Source of the DNA: Cristatella mucedo
Lineage: Eukaryota; Bryozoa; Phylactolaemata; Cristatellidae
Direction: 5' to 3'
Length of the DNA stretch: 64,000 nucleotides
NCBI GenBank assembly: GCA_009760855.2
Contig: WPIO01000042.1
Span: 2,742,001-2,806,000, forward strand
Part shown: positions 1 through 12,134 of the stretch, one piece after another
Position numbering within the stretch: position 1 is the stretch's first letter
How the letters are laid out: every line of letters starts with the position of its first letter
Notes under the pieces: generated by a model
The model's database searches: none
Seen by the model: the letters and a program-made list of their open reading frames with translations, nothing else
What the model was told of the DNA's origin: nothing
Position numbers and translations under genes: made by a program

Positions 1-990
1 ATGTTTAGCGGCCACCGTGTGGTGTCTTGTGCATGGACTGGGCCAGTGAGGTACTGGGCCAATGAGGGACCGGGCCAGTGAGGGACTGGGTCGGTGGCTG
101 TAGCATTCGACATTAGATCGCTACAGCAGAATGACACCTGAGGCAGCAGTAACAGGCAGTGCTGGGCACCAGAAAGTGTAGATGCTTGTCGATTATAAGT
201 GTGGCCTACGAAACGACGTTTTGTTGCTTGTCCCAAAGCACCGAATGCATGTAGCCACCCCTTGAGAAACCTCTCGCCTTTCGTATAAAATCCAAAATTT
301 TGCATGCTTCGGGCAAGATTGCCTGCTGTCGTCGCGAAAAGGAATCTTTCACTTTAAAGTCATTTTGAGGAACTGGGCGAGTTTTCTTTCGAAAAGCAAA
401 ACGCTGTTGTACGAAAATGAGCTGAGCTAAAACTAGCCTCGGGATAAATAGCTTTCTGGGCTTGAAGAGAGTCATAATTAGTCATTTAATTCTGCCAATG
501 CCAAGTGTAAAGTGTCTGGTGCGAATTCTTAAAAAATTAAGACACATATGGTTGAAATGGACGTGACTTACGCCTCCGGTTTAGGCTTTTGGGTCTCTCG
601 ATCACACATCGCGATAGTTCCTTAGTTCATAGCGATACCATATTCCTTTGGTGAATTGAGCATTATGTAAATCCAGGTGACAGTTCATCTACATTAAAAT
701 TTTTTTCCACCGTATATACTCTTTCGCTCAGATAATAAAGATAGGCTTACGTGGTTAAAGTACAGATGCGAAGTCGTCAATACCATGTTTCTAGCTTACT
801 CCAGCCTTGTGGTTCGGTGTCGGACACAATATAGGCACACGTTTCCTATTTGAAATCGATGAAAAAATATAACTTTAATAGACTGGAAATGCCTATCGTA
901 ATCTAAATGAACTTGTATGAAAACCACCAATGAACCTTTATGAAAACCACCAGTCATCAACGGGAAGCCGTTGTTGCGGGCACCTAAAAA
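1..990. other. no gene recognised
   Basis: This stretch is visibly A+T-rich in its second half. I see short open frames only, with no protein motif, RNA fold or repeat family I recognise. Confidence 0.5.
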
Positions 991-994
991 AGTA

Positions 995-1511
995 AGTCAA
1001 CACCGGTTATAAGCAAACCGAAAATCCCGAGTAAAGAAGTTGCTCGTAACAGAGGTTGCTTATAGGCGACGTTCAAGCATTATTTTATTCAAAAAGTTTT
1101 TTAAAACCAAAGTTTATCATAAAATTAACCCGAAGGAGCGAGAAAATCTTCACACGTCTTGAACAGTCGAGACGCGTGACGTCCCCGCCGCAAACACATT
1201 AACAAGACAAACGCAAGTAAGAAATACCTAAATGCTAATCAAATAAACCACAATTTTTAATATTATTTGATTCAGACGGGCTTTGATCGGACAAAATTGA
1301 TTCATTTTTTAATAAGCTGCTCATAAGTGAAGGGAAAATGGCGCTGGGAACAGAAAATTGCTTGCTTATAAGCGAGGTTTGCTTATAACCGAGTTGCTCA
1401 TAACCGAGGCTCTCCATGTGCTAAAGATGAGACAAGAAATCGGGACACGGCCGTGGGTTCTTATATCCGAGATTTGCTTATAAGCGAGTTGCTTATAGCC
1501 GAGGTTGACTG
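995..1511. mobile_element. pogo/Tigger-like non-autonomous DNA transposon (MITE)
   Basis: The ends are inverted. The left end reads TA|AGTCAACACCGGTTATAAGC and the right end, reverse-complemented, reads TA|CAGTCAACCTCGGCTATAA. Both are flanked by TA (993-994 and 1512-1513), as expected for TA target duplication in the pogo/Tigger group, whose termini begin CAG. Subterminal motifs of the form TTGCTTATAAGCGAG recur near both ends (about 1006-1070 and 1365-1505). No transposase frame lies inside, so the copy is non-autonomous. Family assignment rests only on the termini and the target site. Confidence 0.65.
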
Positions 1512-1535
1512 TATTTCGCATCTGGCCATACAACC

Positions 1536-1588
1536 AGATTGCTCCTGTTTACTCTAGCCTGTCAGGCTAGAGTAAACAGGAGCAATCT
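1536..1588. repeat. perfect palindrome, 26-bp arms, 1-nt spacer
   Basis: Positions 1536-1561 are the exact reverse complement of 1563-1588, with a single T between them. It lies 24 bp outside the right end of the neighbouring MITE. No coding frame or known transposon end is evident in it. Confidence 0.95.
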
Positions 1589-2431
1589 GCAGCTGATTGT
1601 GAATGGTCCGTTGACGACTTGCTTCGATTCTTGGCTTGCGGGACGCAGCTTCTGATGGCTGTAGCCTCTGCAGAGTAAACATATTTATATTATAGAAACT
1701 CCCATTAAGAAAACGTAATGAGTTCCAATCTGTTAAGAGTAGGTCCAGCAAAAATATGACTTCAAGTCTAGTTGCTGCTGAAAATGAAATTTGTGGCATT
1801 TTCAAATAACTTCGATCCCAGGCAGATAATTGCCATCAACGAAGCAATAACAACAACAGTACATTTGATATAGCACCTAAAGATAACTCAAAACCACCTA
1901 AACCTAAATCACTCGGACCCGCGTGCATCGCTGTGAGGGCTTCGCTCGAGATGCACGTCGATATACAGAGTTGTTGCCACTTTATATGCCACGCTTTAAC
2001 TTTCCGCGGTTAGCATCGGTAGGTGCCTGCGTACCGGCTATAGAGTTTAGATGCTAGATGAGAAACTATTTTGCAATTCCGTAGCCGTAGGACTATTTGA
2101 CCGTAGGACTCCGGGAATCTGTGGTCTTGGGGCTGAGTCGGAAACCTGACTCACAGAGTGCCTGCTATAACTCGCCGACCTTAATTTTCTTAATCCTCGC
2201 AGCCCAATATAGGTACGAGCCCCTGAAGCTACAAGGTCAAGGCCGAACCAACCGCCACCCATTAGAAAAAATTGCCATACGCCTAAAATTAGAATATGAT
2301 AATAATTACATTGAAGAGAGAATTTTGAAGAAATTTGCACCTGTAGGGAGTAATTTTGCGGCATTTGCAGAGTCGGGCAGTAGAAGATGCGCCCCCTAGA
2401 GGCCTTTTAGTGCCATACAACTGCAAAATAG

Positions 2432-2433
<2 letters not shown>
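1589..2433. other. no gene recognised
   Basis: Overlapping short open frames occur on both strands near 2050-2400, but none has a recognisable motif. Confidence 0.4.

Positions 2434-2496
<63 letters not shown>
2434..2496. repeat. (TA)n microsatellite
   Basis: An almost pure TA tract abuts the 3' end of the antisense SINE2 next to it, so it may have grown from the SINE tail. Confidence 0.95.
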
Positions 2497-2634
2497 GTTC
2501 ATTTGTATAGCGCCCCAAGAGAACTTAATCTCTATTCAGGCGCTTCACGTATGCCTCCGGGCTCGAGCCCACGACATCAGCCAGACCTCGGTCGGGGGGC
2601 TAGCACCTTAACCGCTGGACCAAACCAGCTCGGC
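2497..2634 (-). mobile_element. SINE2 (tRNA-derived, L2-type 3' tail)
   Basis: Read on the minus strand, the head is tRNA-like: an A-box region TGGTCCAGCGGTTAAGGTGC and a B-box-like GGGCTCGAGCCC. The tail holds GCGCCTGAATAGAGATTAAG followed by TTCTCTTGGGGCGCTATA, a hairpin matching the 3' end of the L2-A LINEs in this window. The same element recurs at 53281-53418 (-) and 54233-54375 (+). Confidence 0.8.
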
Positions 2635-3213
2635 AAGATCTATGAGCTCGTTTGGTGAGCTCGAAACCTCGAAGGCGCTCTACTAAGGGTTACTCCTTTT
2701 TCTTTTCTTTTAGCTTGGAGCTAGTCTGCCCGCATTTACTTGCAGCCCCAGCTGTATCATGCAGGTAGTTCTTTGCACTTCGAGAGCGCGTCTATCGCGG
2801 TCGAGACCGCTCTGTGCGGCGCTATTTGAGCTCGTCGGCTTTTCGCTCGACACGTCGATGACTGCGTCTTTGGCGTATAGCGGGAGTGCATGCTTTGCAT
2901 GCGTTGCATGCGTTATATGTATGCGTTTCGCCGCTATCCGAACTAGCGAGGCTATATGGTCCGCCGCACGACCGTACAAGCTAGCAAACACTCGTTGCTT
3001 GGACTGCATCGGTGGCGAAGGACGCTCGTTCATGAGCCGCTCACACACCTCGCGTTCATTAAAAATATGTGATTTAAAAATGATTTAATTAATGATTTAA
3101 AAATTTAATAATAATTTAAAAATGATTTAATTAAAAATAATTTTTATGCCACGATTTAAAAATGCACGTCGAGGGCGCTCGCCGGTGGGTAGGCTCCTCT
3201 TTTGCCGCTGTAC

Positions 3214-3225
<12 letters not shown>
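2635..3225. other. no gene recognised
   Basis: There is a short GC-richer part and an A+T-rich part with reiterated ATGATTTAAAAAT-like words around 3060-3160. Small frames overlap on both strands and show no motif. Confidence 0.4.

Positions 3226-3274
<49 letters not shown>
3226..3274. repeat. (TA)n microsatellite
   Basis: A pure TA tract preceded by a short TACA run. Confidence 0.95.
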
Positions 3275-3275
<1 letters not shown>

Positions 3276-3344
3276 GTCAGCTGAATGAGCTACTCTTCAC
3301 TTTACTTTGAAGAACGTTTGCAGCTGCTTCAAATGCTTTAAGAG

Positions 3345-6300
3345 TAATAATAATAGTAATAATAGTACATCTGTATAGCACCATCAGAGAGCTCAATTTA
3401 TTTCTGGGCACTTTACATATGCTGTAAAGGAAGCTTGATTGAGTGTTTAGTGGTTGAAGACCTCATGTCAACACGCATAACATGGTCAGAGGTGACATGC
3501 ACAGGGTCATCATGCAAATATAGTTAGTGGCAGCATGCACAGTGTCCGCATGTATAAGCACGCAAAAAAAAATCGCGTGGACCCACTAAATGCTGACACA
3601 ATAGATGCGTTTTTATCTTTATTTTAAATTTCGTGCTACCAAGGGATGTCGTGACGTCTGTCGGGAGCGAGTTCCACGCTTTGGGAGAACACGAACTAAA
3701 GGCACTATCTCCAAAGAATCTGAGGATCACACGAGGTGTAGTTAATGGATTCGATTCAGACAAGCGGGTGGAAAGATGTCTAGCCTGACGGAGAGGGAAG
3801 TCAATCTGACAGGTAGGCTGGAGCTAAAGAATGAAGAAACCTAAAAGTGAGTGATAGAACCTTGAAGTTGATGGGCTGCTTGACTAGGAGCAAGCGAAGG
3901 TCTGCGAGAAGTGGCTTTAGATGTAGTATCCCTGTCTAAGCACGCCCGAGTTTTAGCAAGCTTATGTAGCTGAAAGTAGGCAGACCTGACAGTGGAGCTG
4001 ATGTGTTCGGCTAATGACAGGTCACCTTGGAATAGGACACCTAGATTTCGCGAAGGTGCAAAAGGAGATATGCTGACAGAGCCGATTTTGAACGTGAAAT
4101 TTTTTTTTCAATTTCTGACACACTCACTCTTTTTACCAATTTATCGTCATTCAATTAAGGAAAGTTGGCTGCCATCCATATGTGGATGTCATCAATACAT
4201 GTAGTAAGGAGTTGAGAGAATTCGCCGTGCTCGAGCACTTAGAGGGATCAAAGCAAAGATACAACCGAGTGTCATCTGCATAGAAGTGAAAGTCTGGATT
4301 GTGCCTGGCAATCAAATCGGCAAGAGGTAGAGTATAACCTGTGAACACCAAGCACAGATACCCGAGGTACACCGCACTTCAGTGATTCCTTGAATGTTCT
4401 TTGTCCATTCACATCAATGCTCTGAAGTCTCACACTTAGATCGGACCTGAACCATCGTAGTGCTGCGCCAGTGATGCCCAGGTGAGATGAGAGGCACCCG
4501 AGAAGGACTTGGTGATTGATAGTATCAAAAGATCGAGCAGAGTATCCAAAGAGATTCTACCTAAGTCTGCCTTCATGAGAGGATTGTTATACATCCAAAG
4601 CAATGCTGACTCAAGCTCAAGTTCTCTTGGTCTACAGGTGCTTTCTTAAGTAGCTGCCTGACTACAGCCTTTTTGAATGGTGCTGGGTCATAATCTGAGG
4701 CGAATGACATATTCACGGAGTTAATTAAGCACGGAAGCAGCGGATGCTATGCATCGTAGAAGCAGAAGAGTGTGAATGTGGATCTAGAGGAATAGTTGTC
4801 TTCTTTTGATTAGGATATGAACCTCAAGATGAGGTCACTATACGCCTCCTTGAGTGCAGTCACCGAGGCTCTGCACGGAATTGAGGGAGGGGAGTCCATC
4901 GGGGATGCTGCCATGATCTACAGTAGTCGTCATATGCCTCATATGCATCATCTGCTTATTTGATGGACAGTCAGTCAGTCCTGATTTTTGAATGCTTTTT
5001 TCAAGGCCAGCTCGTAGTAAATTTGGCTAGCTTAATGTCTGCGGTAAACCAAAGGCCGTGTGGGTGATGGCGTACAGTCCACTTATTCAGCGGTGCAAAC
5101 TCGTCGAGCAAGTCAGCTAGTATCGTGTTGTAGTAGTGTACCGATGACGGCAGGTTGGATGGGAGCTTGAGCAGTAGGGGCAAAGAAGATATCCTGGCGT
5201 GGGCAGCATCGATGTCAAGAGTCCTTGAGGTTTCGCGATTACCAGATGACTTTAGATTCGGAGGGGGGCACACGCTGTACGTTCAATGAGATCTGCACGT
5301 GGTCAGATAAGCATAATTTGGTAATAATAGGTGATGGTGGCCTACAACTGTAGGAGAAAATTGGGTCGAGTGTGTGACCCTTAATCTAGGTGTAATATTC
5401 CAAAGCGACCTCTCGTTAGACGACCACATCAGCTCCACAGTCAAATCCGCCTATTTTCAGCTTCATAACATTGCTAAAATTCGGGCCTGTTTAGATAAAA
5501 ATACCACGTCCAAGTTGGTCCATGCATTCGTGACATCTCGTCTCGACTTCTGCAACTCACTGCTCACTGGCCTACCAGCATGTGCGATCAGGCGATTGCA
5601 GCTGGTGCAAAACTCTGCAGCTAGGCTTGTCTGTCGTGAGCGTCGCAGTTGCCACATTACTCCACTTCTCGCCGACCTGCACTGGCTACCAGTCAAGCAA
5701 CGGATTGACTTCAAGGTTTTGTCCCTCACTTTTAGGTCCCTTCATTCTATGGCTCCAGCCTATCTGTCAGATATACTACCCCATCAGGCTAAGCATCGTA
5801 CCACCCGCTTTTCGGAATCCAACAGTCTAGAAATACCTCATACAAACCTTAAATCCTTTGGAGACCGTGCATTTAGTTCATATGCTCCCAAAGCTTGGAA
5901 CTCTCTCCCGACCTGCGTCAGAACATCCCCTGACCTGATCACATTTAAAAGGAACCTAAAAACACACCTATTTAGGACAGCATTCAGTGGGTCCCTGTGA
6001 TTCGTCCTTGATGTGCTTATGCGTGCTGACACTGTGCATGCTGCCACTAACCACATTTGCATGCTGACCCTGTGCATGTCACCCCTAACCATATTATTCA
6101 TTTCGTTTGTTTTTTCAAGCAAGATTTTACTTACCTTTCAATTGCATTTCACTTTACAGCAAATGTAAAGCGCCTAGAGAGAGATTAAGTTCTCTGAGGG
6201 CGCTTTATCAAGTGAATTATTATTATTATTATTATTAACGTGAGTAGAGCTATGCACATGAGCTACAAAAAAATGAGCCAGTCAGTGCACAAAATGTGGT

Positions 6301-6480
6301 GCTGAAGGCGTCAAATAAGTTATCAAAGGAATGTTAAAATCACCCATAACGATTAAAAATCGATTTCTTGTACACATAATCAAAATGACATGAGAAAATC
6401 TAAGATAATGTTGGATTTGATACCTGAGGGCGATAGACTGCTGACACCGTTGGCAGTTTGTTACTGGATGAACTAAAAAA
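3345..6480 (-). mobile_element. L2-A LINE, antisense, split by a sense L2-A copy
   Basis: This minus-strand relic of an L2/CR1-group non-LTR retrotransposon reads 6480-6238 and then 5383-3345. In order it shows: endonuclease pieces (LIVMGDFNI near 6340; GHTLDP at about 5370, then SDH near 5310); the endonuclease-RT linker (LLDEFAPLNKWTVR, LWFTADIKLAK, 5020-5110); RT with FYADDTRLYL near 4280; and the RT-distal region ending AFSSCSPKAWNSLP near 3680. The 3' UTR ends in an (ATT)n-like tail at 3345. The protein would nick DNA and reverse-transcribe its own RNA. Frameshifts and stops make it dead. The 5' end is truncated inside the endonuclease. Confidence 0.85.
5384..6237 (+). mobile_element. 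L2-A LINE, 5'-truncated, inserted in the antisense L2-A
   Basis: The sense frame runs to the TGA at 5998-6000. It encodes the RT-distal part of an L2 ORF2: LNLGVIFQSDLSLDDHISS, then LVHAFVTSRLDFCNSLL, RLQLVQNSAARLV, HITPLLADLHWLPVKQRI, GDRAFSSYAPKAWNSLP and KTHLF. The catalytic YADD core is absent because of 5' truncation. The 3' UTR ends with the hairpin AAAGCGCC...GGGCGCTTT and a (TTA)n tail at 6222-6237. The frame is intact over about 205 codons, so this copy looks younger than its host. Removing it rejoins the host frame exactly across TTA at 5381-5383. Confidence 0.9.
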
Positions 6481-6781
6481 AAAGTGATTACAAAGATTGC
6501 TTCGACGGGACTGCAAAAGGTTTGAAATTGAAGGGCAAACGTGCAATATTTACGACTCCACCACCAGCTCTTTTGATCTAATGAGGGAACGAAAGAAGGA
6601 GAAGCATGCTTTCTCCGCTAAAACTCGGATTGAGCCTATCGCGGGGCCCTCCTCCCTAGGAAGTTACCCGCCAGCACACCCGCTAGCTGCTAAAATCGCT
6701 CTTGCCAAAAAGCAAGCACCCGATATGCTAACGCTAGAGAGAAAGCATGACGCATCCTATAATTCGTAGAGAGCAACATTT
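6481..6781. other. no gene recognised
   Basis: This is a short unique stretch between the L2 and a SINE1, with one 90-codon open frame (6497-6769, +) of unremarkable composition. Confidence 0.4.
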
Positions 6782-6939
6782 TTTCTAGCTGATTTAACGG
6801 CCTCTTTTGTATAGCGACAGAAGAACCTTTACGGCTGTCACCACCGTTTTCGGCGGCAATAAAGGATCGCCCGCTGCAGGATTCGAACCCACGACCTCGG
6901 TCAAAAGCAGCCGCTCTACCTAATATGCCATCGCGGCTC
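6782..6939 (-). mobile_element. SINE1 (tRNA-derived), short-palindrome variant
   Basis: On the minus strand: GAGCCGCGATGGCATATTAGG (A-box region), then TGCTTTTGACCGAGGTCGTGGG and the B box GGGTTCGAATCC. The SINE1 body follows (GGGCGATCC...GTCGCTATACAAAAGAGGC) and ends GTTAAATCAGCTAG. The longer CACGACCTCGG arm present in other copies is missing here. Confidence 0.85.
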
Positions 6940-7426
6940 ACCAAATCCGACATAGGTGGCTGAGCCTCTAACTAGTCAAGACCCTCCCTATTCGATAGAC
7001 AGCTGCATCGCCACGCACGCACCTATCTTCTGAAAGCAGCACTATTGCGAGGGCGCCTGGCCTCGGAGCAGGCTGCGTTGACGTTGGCCAGGGAAATAGT
7101 TGACCCTCTGCATTCTCACGCCAGTTTCGCCTCCGAGGCGTCGGACGGATCGATCGGCAACAGCAGAAGCTCCGTCCCAGGGCCACGTGCACAAGCTACA
7201 AATCGAGCAGCTCAGAGAAAATGCACAAAAAAAAGAGGATAAAACAAGAAGAGACTGCACAGATTTAAGAGATTAGCAAGCGAAGGAATCGTTGCATTTT
7301 CGAGCTGCAACGCATGCGCTTTTTCCTCAACTAATTTGGCTACCGCTTGCAGAAGCTGAAGGAAAATGAGTACACATTCGTCAAGGTCGAGGCTGTCCAA
7401 TCAAAAGAATCCAAGGGACTGTGACA

Positions 7427-7631
7427 TAACAGTACTTGGCTCACTAGGTAAGGCGGTTGCTTTTCACGACCTCGGCCTCGAGGTCGTGGGCTTGAATCCT
7501 GTGGTGGGCGATCCTGTATCGCCGCTGCAAGCGGTGGTGATGGCAGTCGGCGCTCTTCTGTCGCTATACAAAAAGAGGCTGTTAAATCAGCTTGTATTTA
7601 TTTTATTTATTTATTTATTAACAGTACTTGG
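7427..7631 (+). mobile_element. SINE1 with 13-bp target-site duplication
   Basis: The element (about 7440-7618) is bracketed by the direct repeat TAACAGTACTTGG at 7427-7439 and 7619-7631, which shows insertion by LINE-type target-primed reverse transcription. It contains CTCACTAGGTAAGGCGG, the hairpin CACGACCTCGG/CGAGGTCGTG, a degraded B box (GGCTTGAATCC), the SINE1 body and a (TTTA)n-like tail. It is slightly 5'-truncated compared with copies that start GAGCCGTGATGGC. Confidence 0.9.
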
Positions 7632-9304
7632 TTCGAGTAGCTATTGCAACACCGTGAGATAAATATCTCTCTTTCTGCTGCAGATAAAGGAATACGAGGC
7701 ATCATGCCAGTATGCCAATAGCCGTTGAGCCCCAGCTTCTGGAGGAGTTGACAGCTTGGGTTTCAGCTACTTTCCTACGATGTGACGGACTGGTGACGGT
7801 GCTCGAGTGCCAAGGGCATGGACTTGGCAATGATGAAGTACTCCTCCCGCTCGTGCTCTGACGCCGATGTTTGTTCATGCACTTGGTGTACATTGCTTCT
7901 AAAGCATCGTTTGACGTAGCAGCACTTTTACTAATGGCTCGAGTCAGTTAATGGAAGCTCGCGTCGTTTGCATACGTGATGGCAGTCCTGGAGAGATAGT
8001 AAGCGCGATTAGGGCGGCAACCGTATGGACATGATGCATTATATTCCGTAGGATGCATTACATTCCGCCGGGAGCCATGTATTGTCCCAAAGCAAGAGAA
8101 TGGTGGGCACTTGATAACGCTTGCTCCCCGAATCCAATTCACTCGCGTACCCTGCAAAGCTCGACAAGAAACAGGCGTGGCTACTCTCAGAGCCCGGTGA
8201 TAAGTTTCCAAGCATGCAGAGACTTGCTAGCACTTGCGAAGCCTTTCTTCGAGGAGAGTGACCGTGAATTTTTAACGTGGCATACAAGGCGACTACGTGA
8301 GCACAAGGAATGGCGAGCACTTCTGGCTTCGCCCCGTTTCGACCTTATCAGGTGACCGTTATGAACAGGCTCTCAGGGCAAGGAGAAGCTCGCCTCCTTT
8401 CGCTGCAGACAGCGTAAGCAATGCAGCTGAGCTAAACCAAAGTGCAAGCTATCGGATGCTGGAGGAGGAGAGGCCGTCGCGGCAGGCCCCCCTCGAGCTC
8501 ATGTCCAATTAATGGATGCTTTTCGCCTGGTTTCTCAGCTCTTTTAGGTGCCTGGACGAAATCGACAGGCGATCGGTCAGCCCGCGGGCGCCCCGCCGCA
8601 GCGTGCCGTGAACCTGTGCCCCCTTTGCGCAGACAAACCGATGAGGGCCGCTGCAGGTGCACTTTAGGAAGGAGGCGGCCGTTATGGTTTATTTGGAGGT
8701 CACGGATGCCACGAATTTCTGGCGGTAGTAGGCATCTGCAGGTCAGGTGAGGTCGGTCAAGGTCGTTATAGCTCTTCGCTCCAGCGCCCTGAATCTATCG
8801 GTCGATCGGCGACGGTTCCTCGACGAGCGGCGAAGGAAACAAAGCAGCGAAGTCGAGCCTGCCGCAAGAAATGGCCGCCGACAATCCTACCGGCGGCTGA
8901 GAGCTGCTGCTGCAGCAGCTGCTGAAGCGACGACGGCTTGCATCTGTACGCCCAGTTGAGCTGCGTCTTTGCACACTCGTACGGTGCACAGCCGAGCGGT
9001 ACGCTGGCTAGCGACCTCAAGAGTTCAAACAATTTCAGACACTCTCCTCGGTTCACCAGGATTCTCTTTCGAGCGAGTCAGTCGCGTCGTCGAGTTTGCC
9101 GCTAATCGGCAAGAAGCCTCGACCTTCAACAATTATAGCTTCGCAATAGTTTTGAGAGCAGCTCAAAAGTTCTATATTCACGAAACTGATATTCAAGCTC
9201 CCGGTTTTCAGACGCGTTCAGCACATCCCTTGAAAACGGTCCTTACACGTATACTTCTCGAAGATGCAGTACGAATTATATCATGGATTACATCATACAA
9301 ACAC
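7632..9304. other. no gene recognised
   Basis: Composition becomes GC-richer from about 8400 to 8960. There are several short overlapping frames (e.g. 8442-8750 +, 8766-9056 -). None carries a motif I know, and no splice-bounded exon stands out. Confidence 0.35.
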
Positions 9305-9502
<198 letters not shown>

Positions 9503-9558
9503 ACACTAAAACGGATAAGTATTTACGAGGGTGAATAGGTACCACCACCAAAAAAAAT

Positions 9559-9727
9559 CCTAGCTGTTTAAACAGCCTCTTTTTGTATAGCGACAGAAGA
9601 GCCTTTTAGGGTTATCACCACCGTTTACAGTGGCAATAATGAATCGCCCACCGCAGGAATCGAACTCACGACCTCGGGACCGAGGTCGTGAAAGCAACCG
9701 CCTTACCTAGTGTGCCATCACGGCTCA
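9559..9727 (-). mobile_element. SINE1 (long-palindrome form)
   Basis: The minus strand gives GAGCCGTGATGGCACACTAGG, GGCGGTTGCTTTCACGACC, the 11-bp-arm palindrome, a B-box-like GAGTTCGATTCC, and the SINE1 body with GTCGCTATACAAAAAGAGGC. Confidence 0.88.
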
Positions 9728-9859
9728 CCAAGCAAGCCACTGTACTGTCAGTTGATTGACTAGCTCTTTGTCGAACAACACTGAAAACATGCGTGCGAGG
9801 TGTTTTGATATTTTCTATTATCAGAAATAAGGTTATACATGCACTAATTGGTACTAACA

Positions 9860-10835
9860 TCAATAGGAGGTCGGGCCACCCCTGTTCTTTATGATTTCCT
9901 GTATTCGCCAGGGCATTGACCCAGTCAGCTTTCGGCAAACATACTGATTAATGCAGTCCCACAGATGCTTAAGTCGACCAAAAAGCTGCTTTGGGGTAGG
10001 CGAGATGCTGTTCTCAGCTCTGAGTGAGTGCTCCAGCCCCTGCCCCACAGATGCTCAACAGGGTTGAAATCGGGAGATTGCCTTGGCCAACTAAGGACTC
10101 GGACAACTGAATTGGCGAAGAATTGCTTTATTACACCTCCAGTATGCTTGGTATCACTATCCATTTGCTTCCCCACAATATCTCTGGTGCAGAGCATGCC
10201 AAAACTTTTGACGATGTCCACGAACACCTGTACATAATCCCGTTGATTCGGCGTAGAGTTGCTACGCCGGAAGCCAAAAAACAAGATTAAACAAGCACAC
10301 GTCTACCTCCTTACTTGAGCGTAGATTGCAAGCAATCCAAGCACAGTGAGCCGTGATGGCAAGGTCGTGGGTTCGAATCCTGTGGTGGGCGATCCTTTAT
10401 CGCCGCTGCAAGCGGTGGTGATGGCCCTTAAGGCTCTTCTGTCGCTATACAAAAGAGGCTGTTAAATCGGCTAGTATTTTTTTACTCCATGCCTTTTCTT
10501 TGATTGGCAAAATTCCTCAGTTTACCATTTCCGTGGACCACATGAATTTACTTTCATCGGTCCAGAAATCAGTACTGCTCCAGTAGGCAGCTGTAAAGTG
10601 GGCGTGTTTTCGGGCCCTCTGCAGACGGCAATTTCGTTGTCGTTCGTTAATTAACGGCTTAAATGCCGTGCTCTGCAAGCCTTCTACGAACCGTGTCAAC
10701 ACTTACAGCCTTGCCGGTGGCCTCTTCTAAGGTCTTGGAGAGAGAGAGAGAGAAGCTCGAAGCGGTGCTCTCCTTCGAACCAGTGCAGCCAGTTTCAACA
10801 CATGGTCATCTTTTTTATCGTCGAACGTGGGCGGC
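9860..10835 (-). pseudogene. Tc1-like transposase pseudogene, interrupted by SINE1
   Basis: This is a minus-strand relic of a Tc1/mariner DDE transposase (DNA cut-and-paste). From the N-terminal side it shows: a helix-turn-helix recognition segment (KAVSVDTVRRRLAEHGI, about 10670-10720); KPLINERQRNCRLQRARKH and the first catalytic Asp context TDESKF (10560-10690); then DSDTKHTGGVIKQFF, VLSWPRQSPDFNPVEHLW (second Asp in DFNPVEHLW) near 10050-10170; and the typical C-terminus SMPWRIQEIIKNRGGP ending at a stop near 9860. Frame changes separate the blocks and a SINE1 (10347-10483) sits in the middle. I could not assign terminal inverted repeats. Confidence 0.85.
10347..10483 (+). mobile_element. 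SINE1 with internal deletion, inside the Tc1 relic
   Basis: GTGAGCCGTGATGGCA is joined directly to AGGTCGTGGGTTCGAATCC, so the anticodon-side segment and half of the palindrome are deleted. The body and the GTTAAATCGGCTAG end are intact. It lies in the opposite orientation to the transposase it interrupts. Confidence 0.88.
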
Positions 10836-11765
<930 letters not shown>

Positions 11766-11979
11766 CTTTATCCACAGCAGAGCGAGTCCTGGTCAGCCCT
11801 TGATGGCAGTGCTCGATCGCGTTTGGCTCTCCACTCGTCCAATTACTATGCTGCTTGAAGACGCTGCGGCAGCGGCACACCTGCTGAATACGTATAAGTG
11901 CTCTTTTGACTTGCAAAGCCTTGCCGCACACACCGTCTGAACAGGTGCATGTAAGGATGTGCAAATAGCTTGACAGAAG

Positions 11980-12087
<108 letters not shown>

Positions 12088-12134
12088 ATCGCACTCGGAG
12101 ATCAGTAGAAAACAAAGTTCCATTAGGTTCTAAA

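Noticed and set aside
5374-6000. Start at the ATG at 5374 as a real protein start
   Set aside because: The first codons belong to the host LINE on the other strand; the true LINE reading frame was 5'-truncated on insertion.
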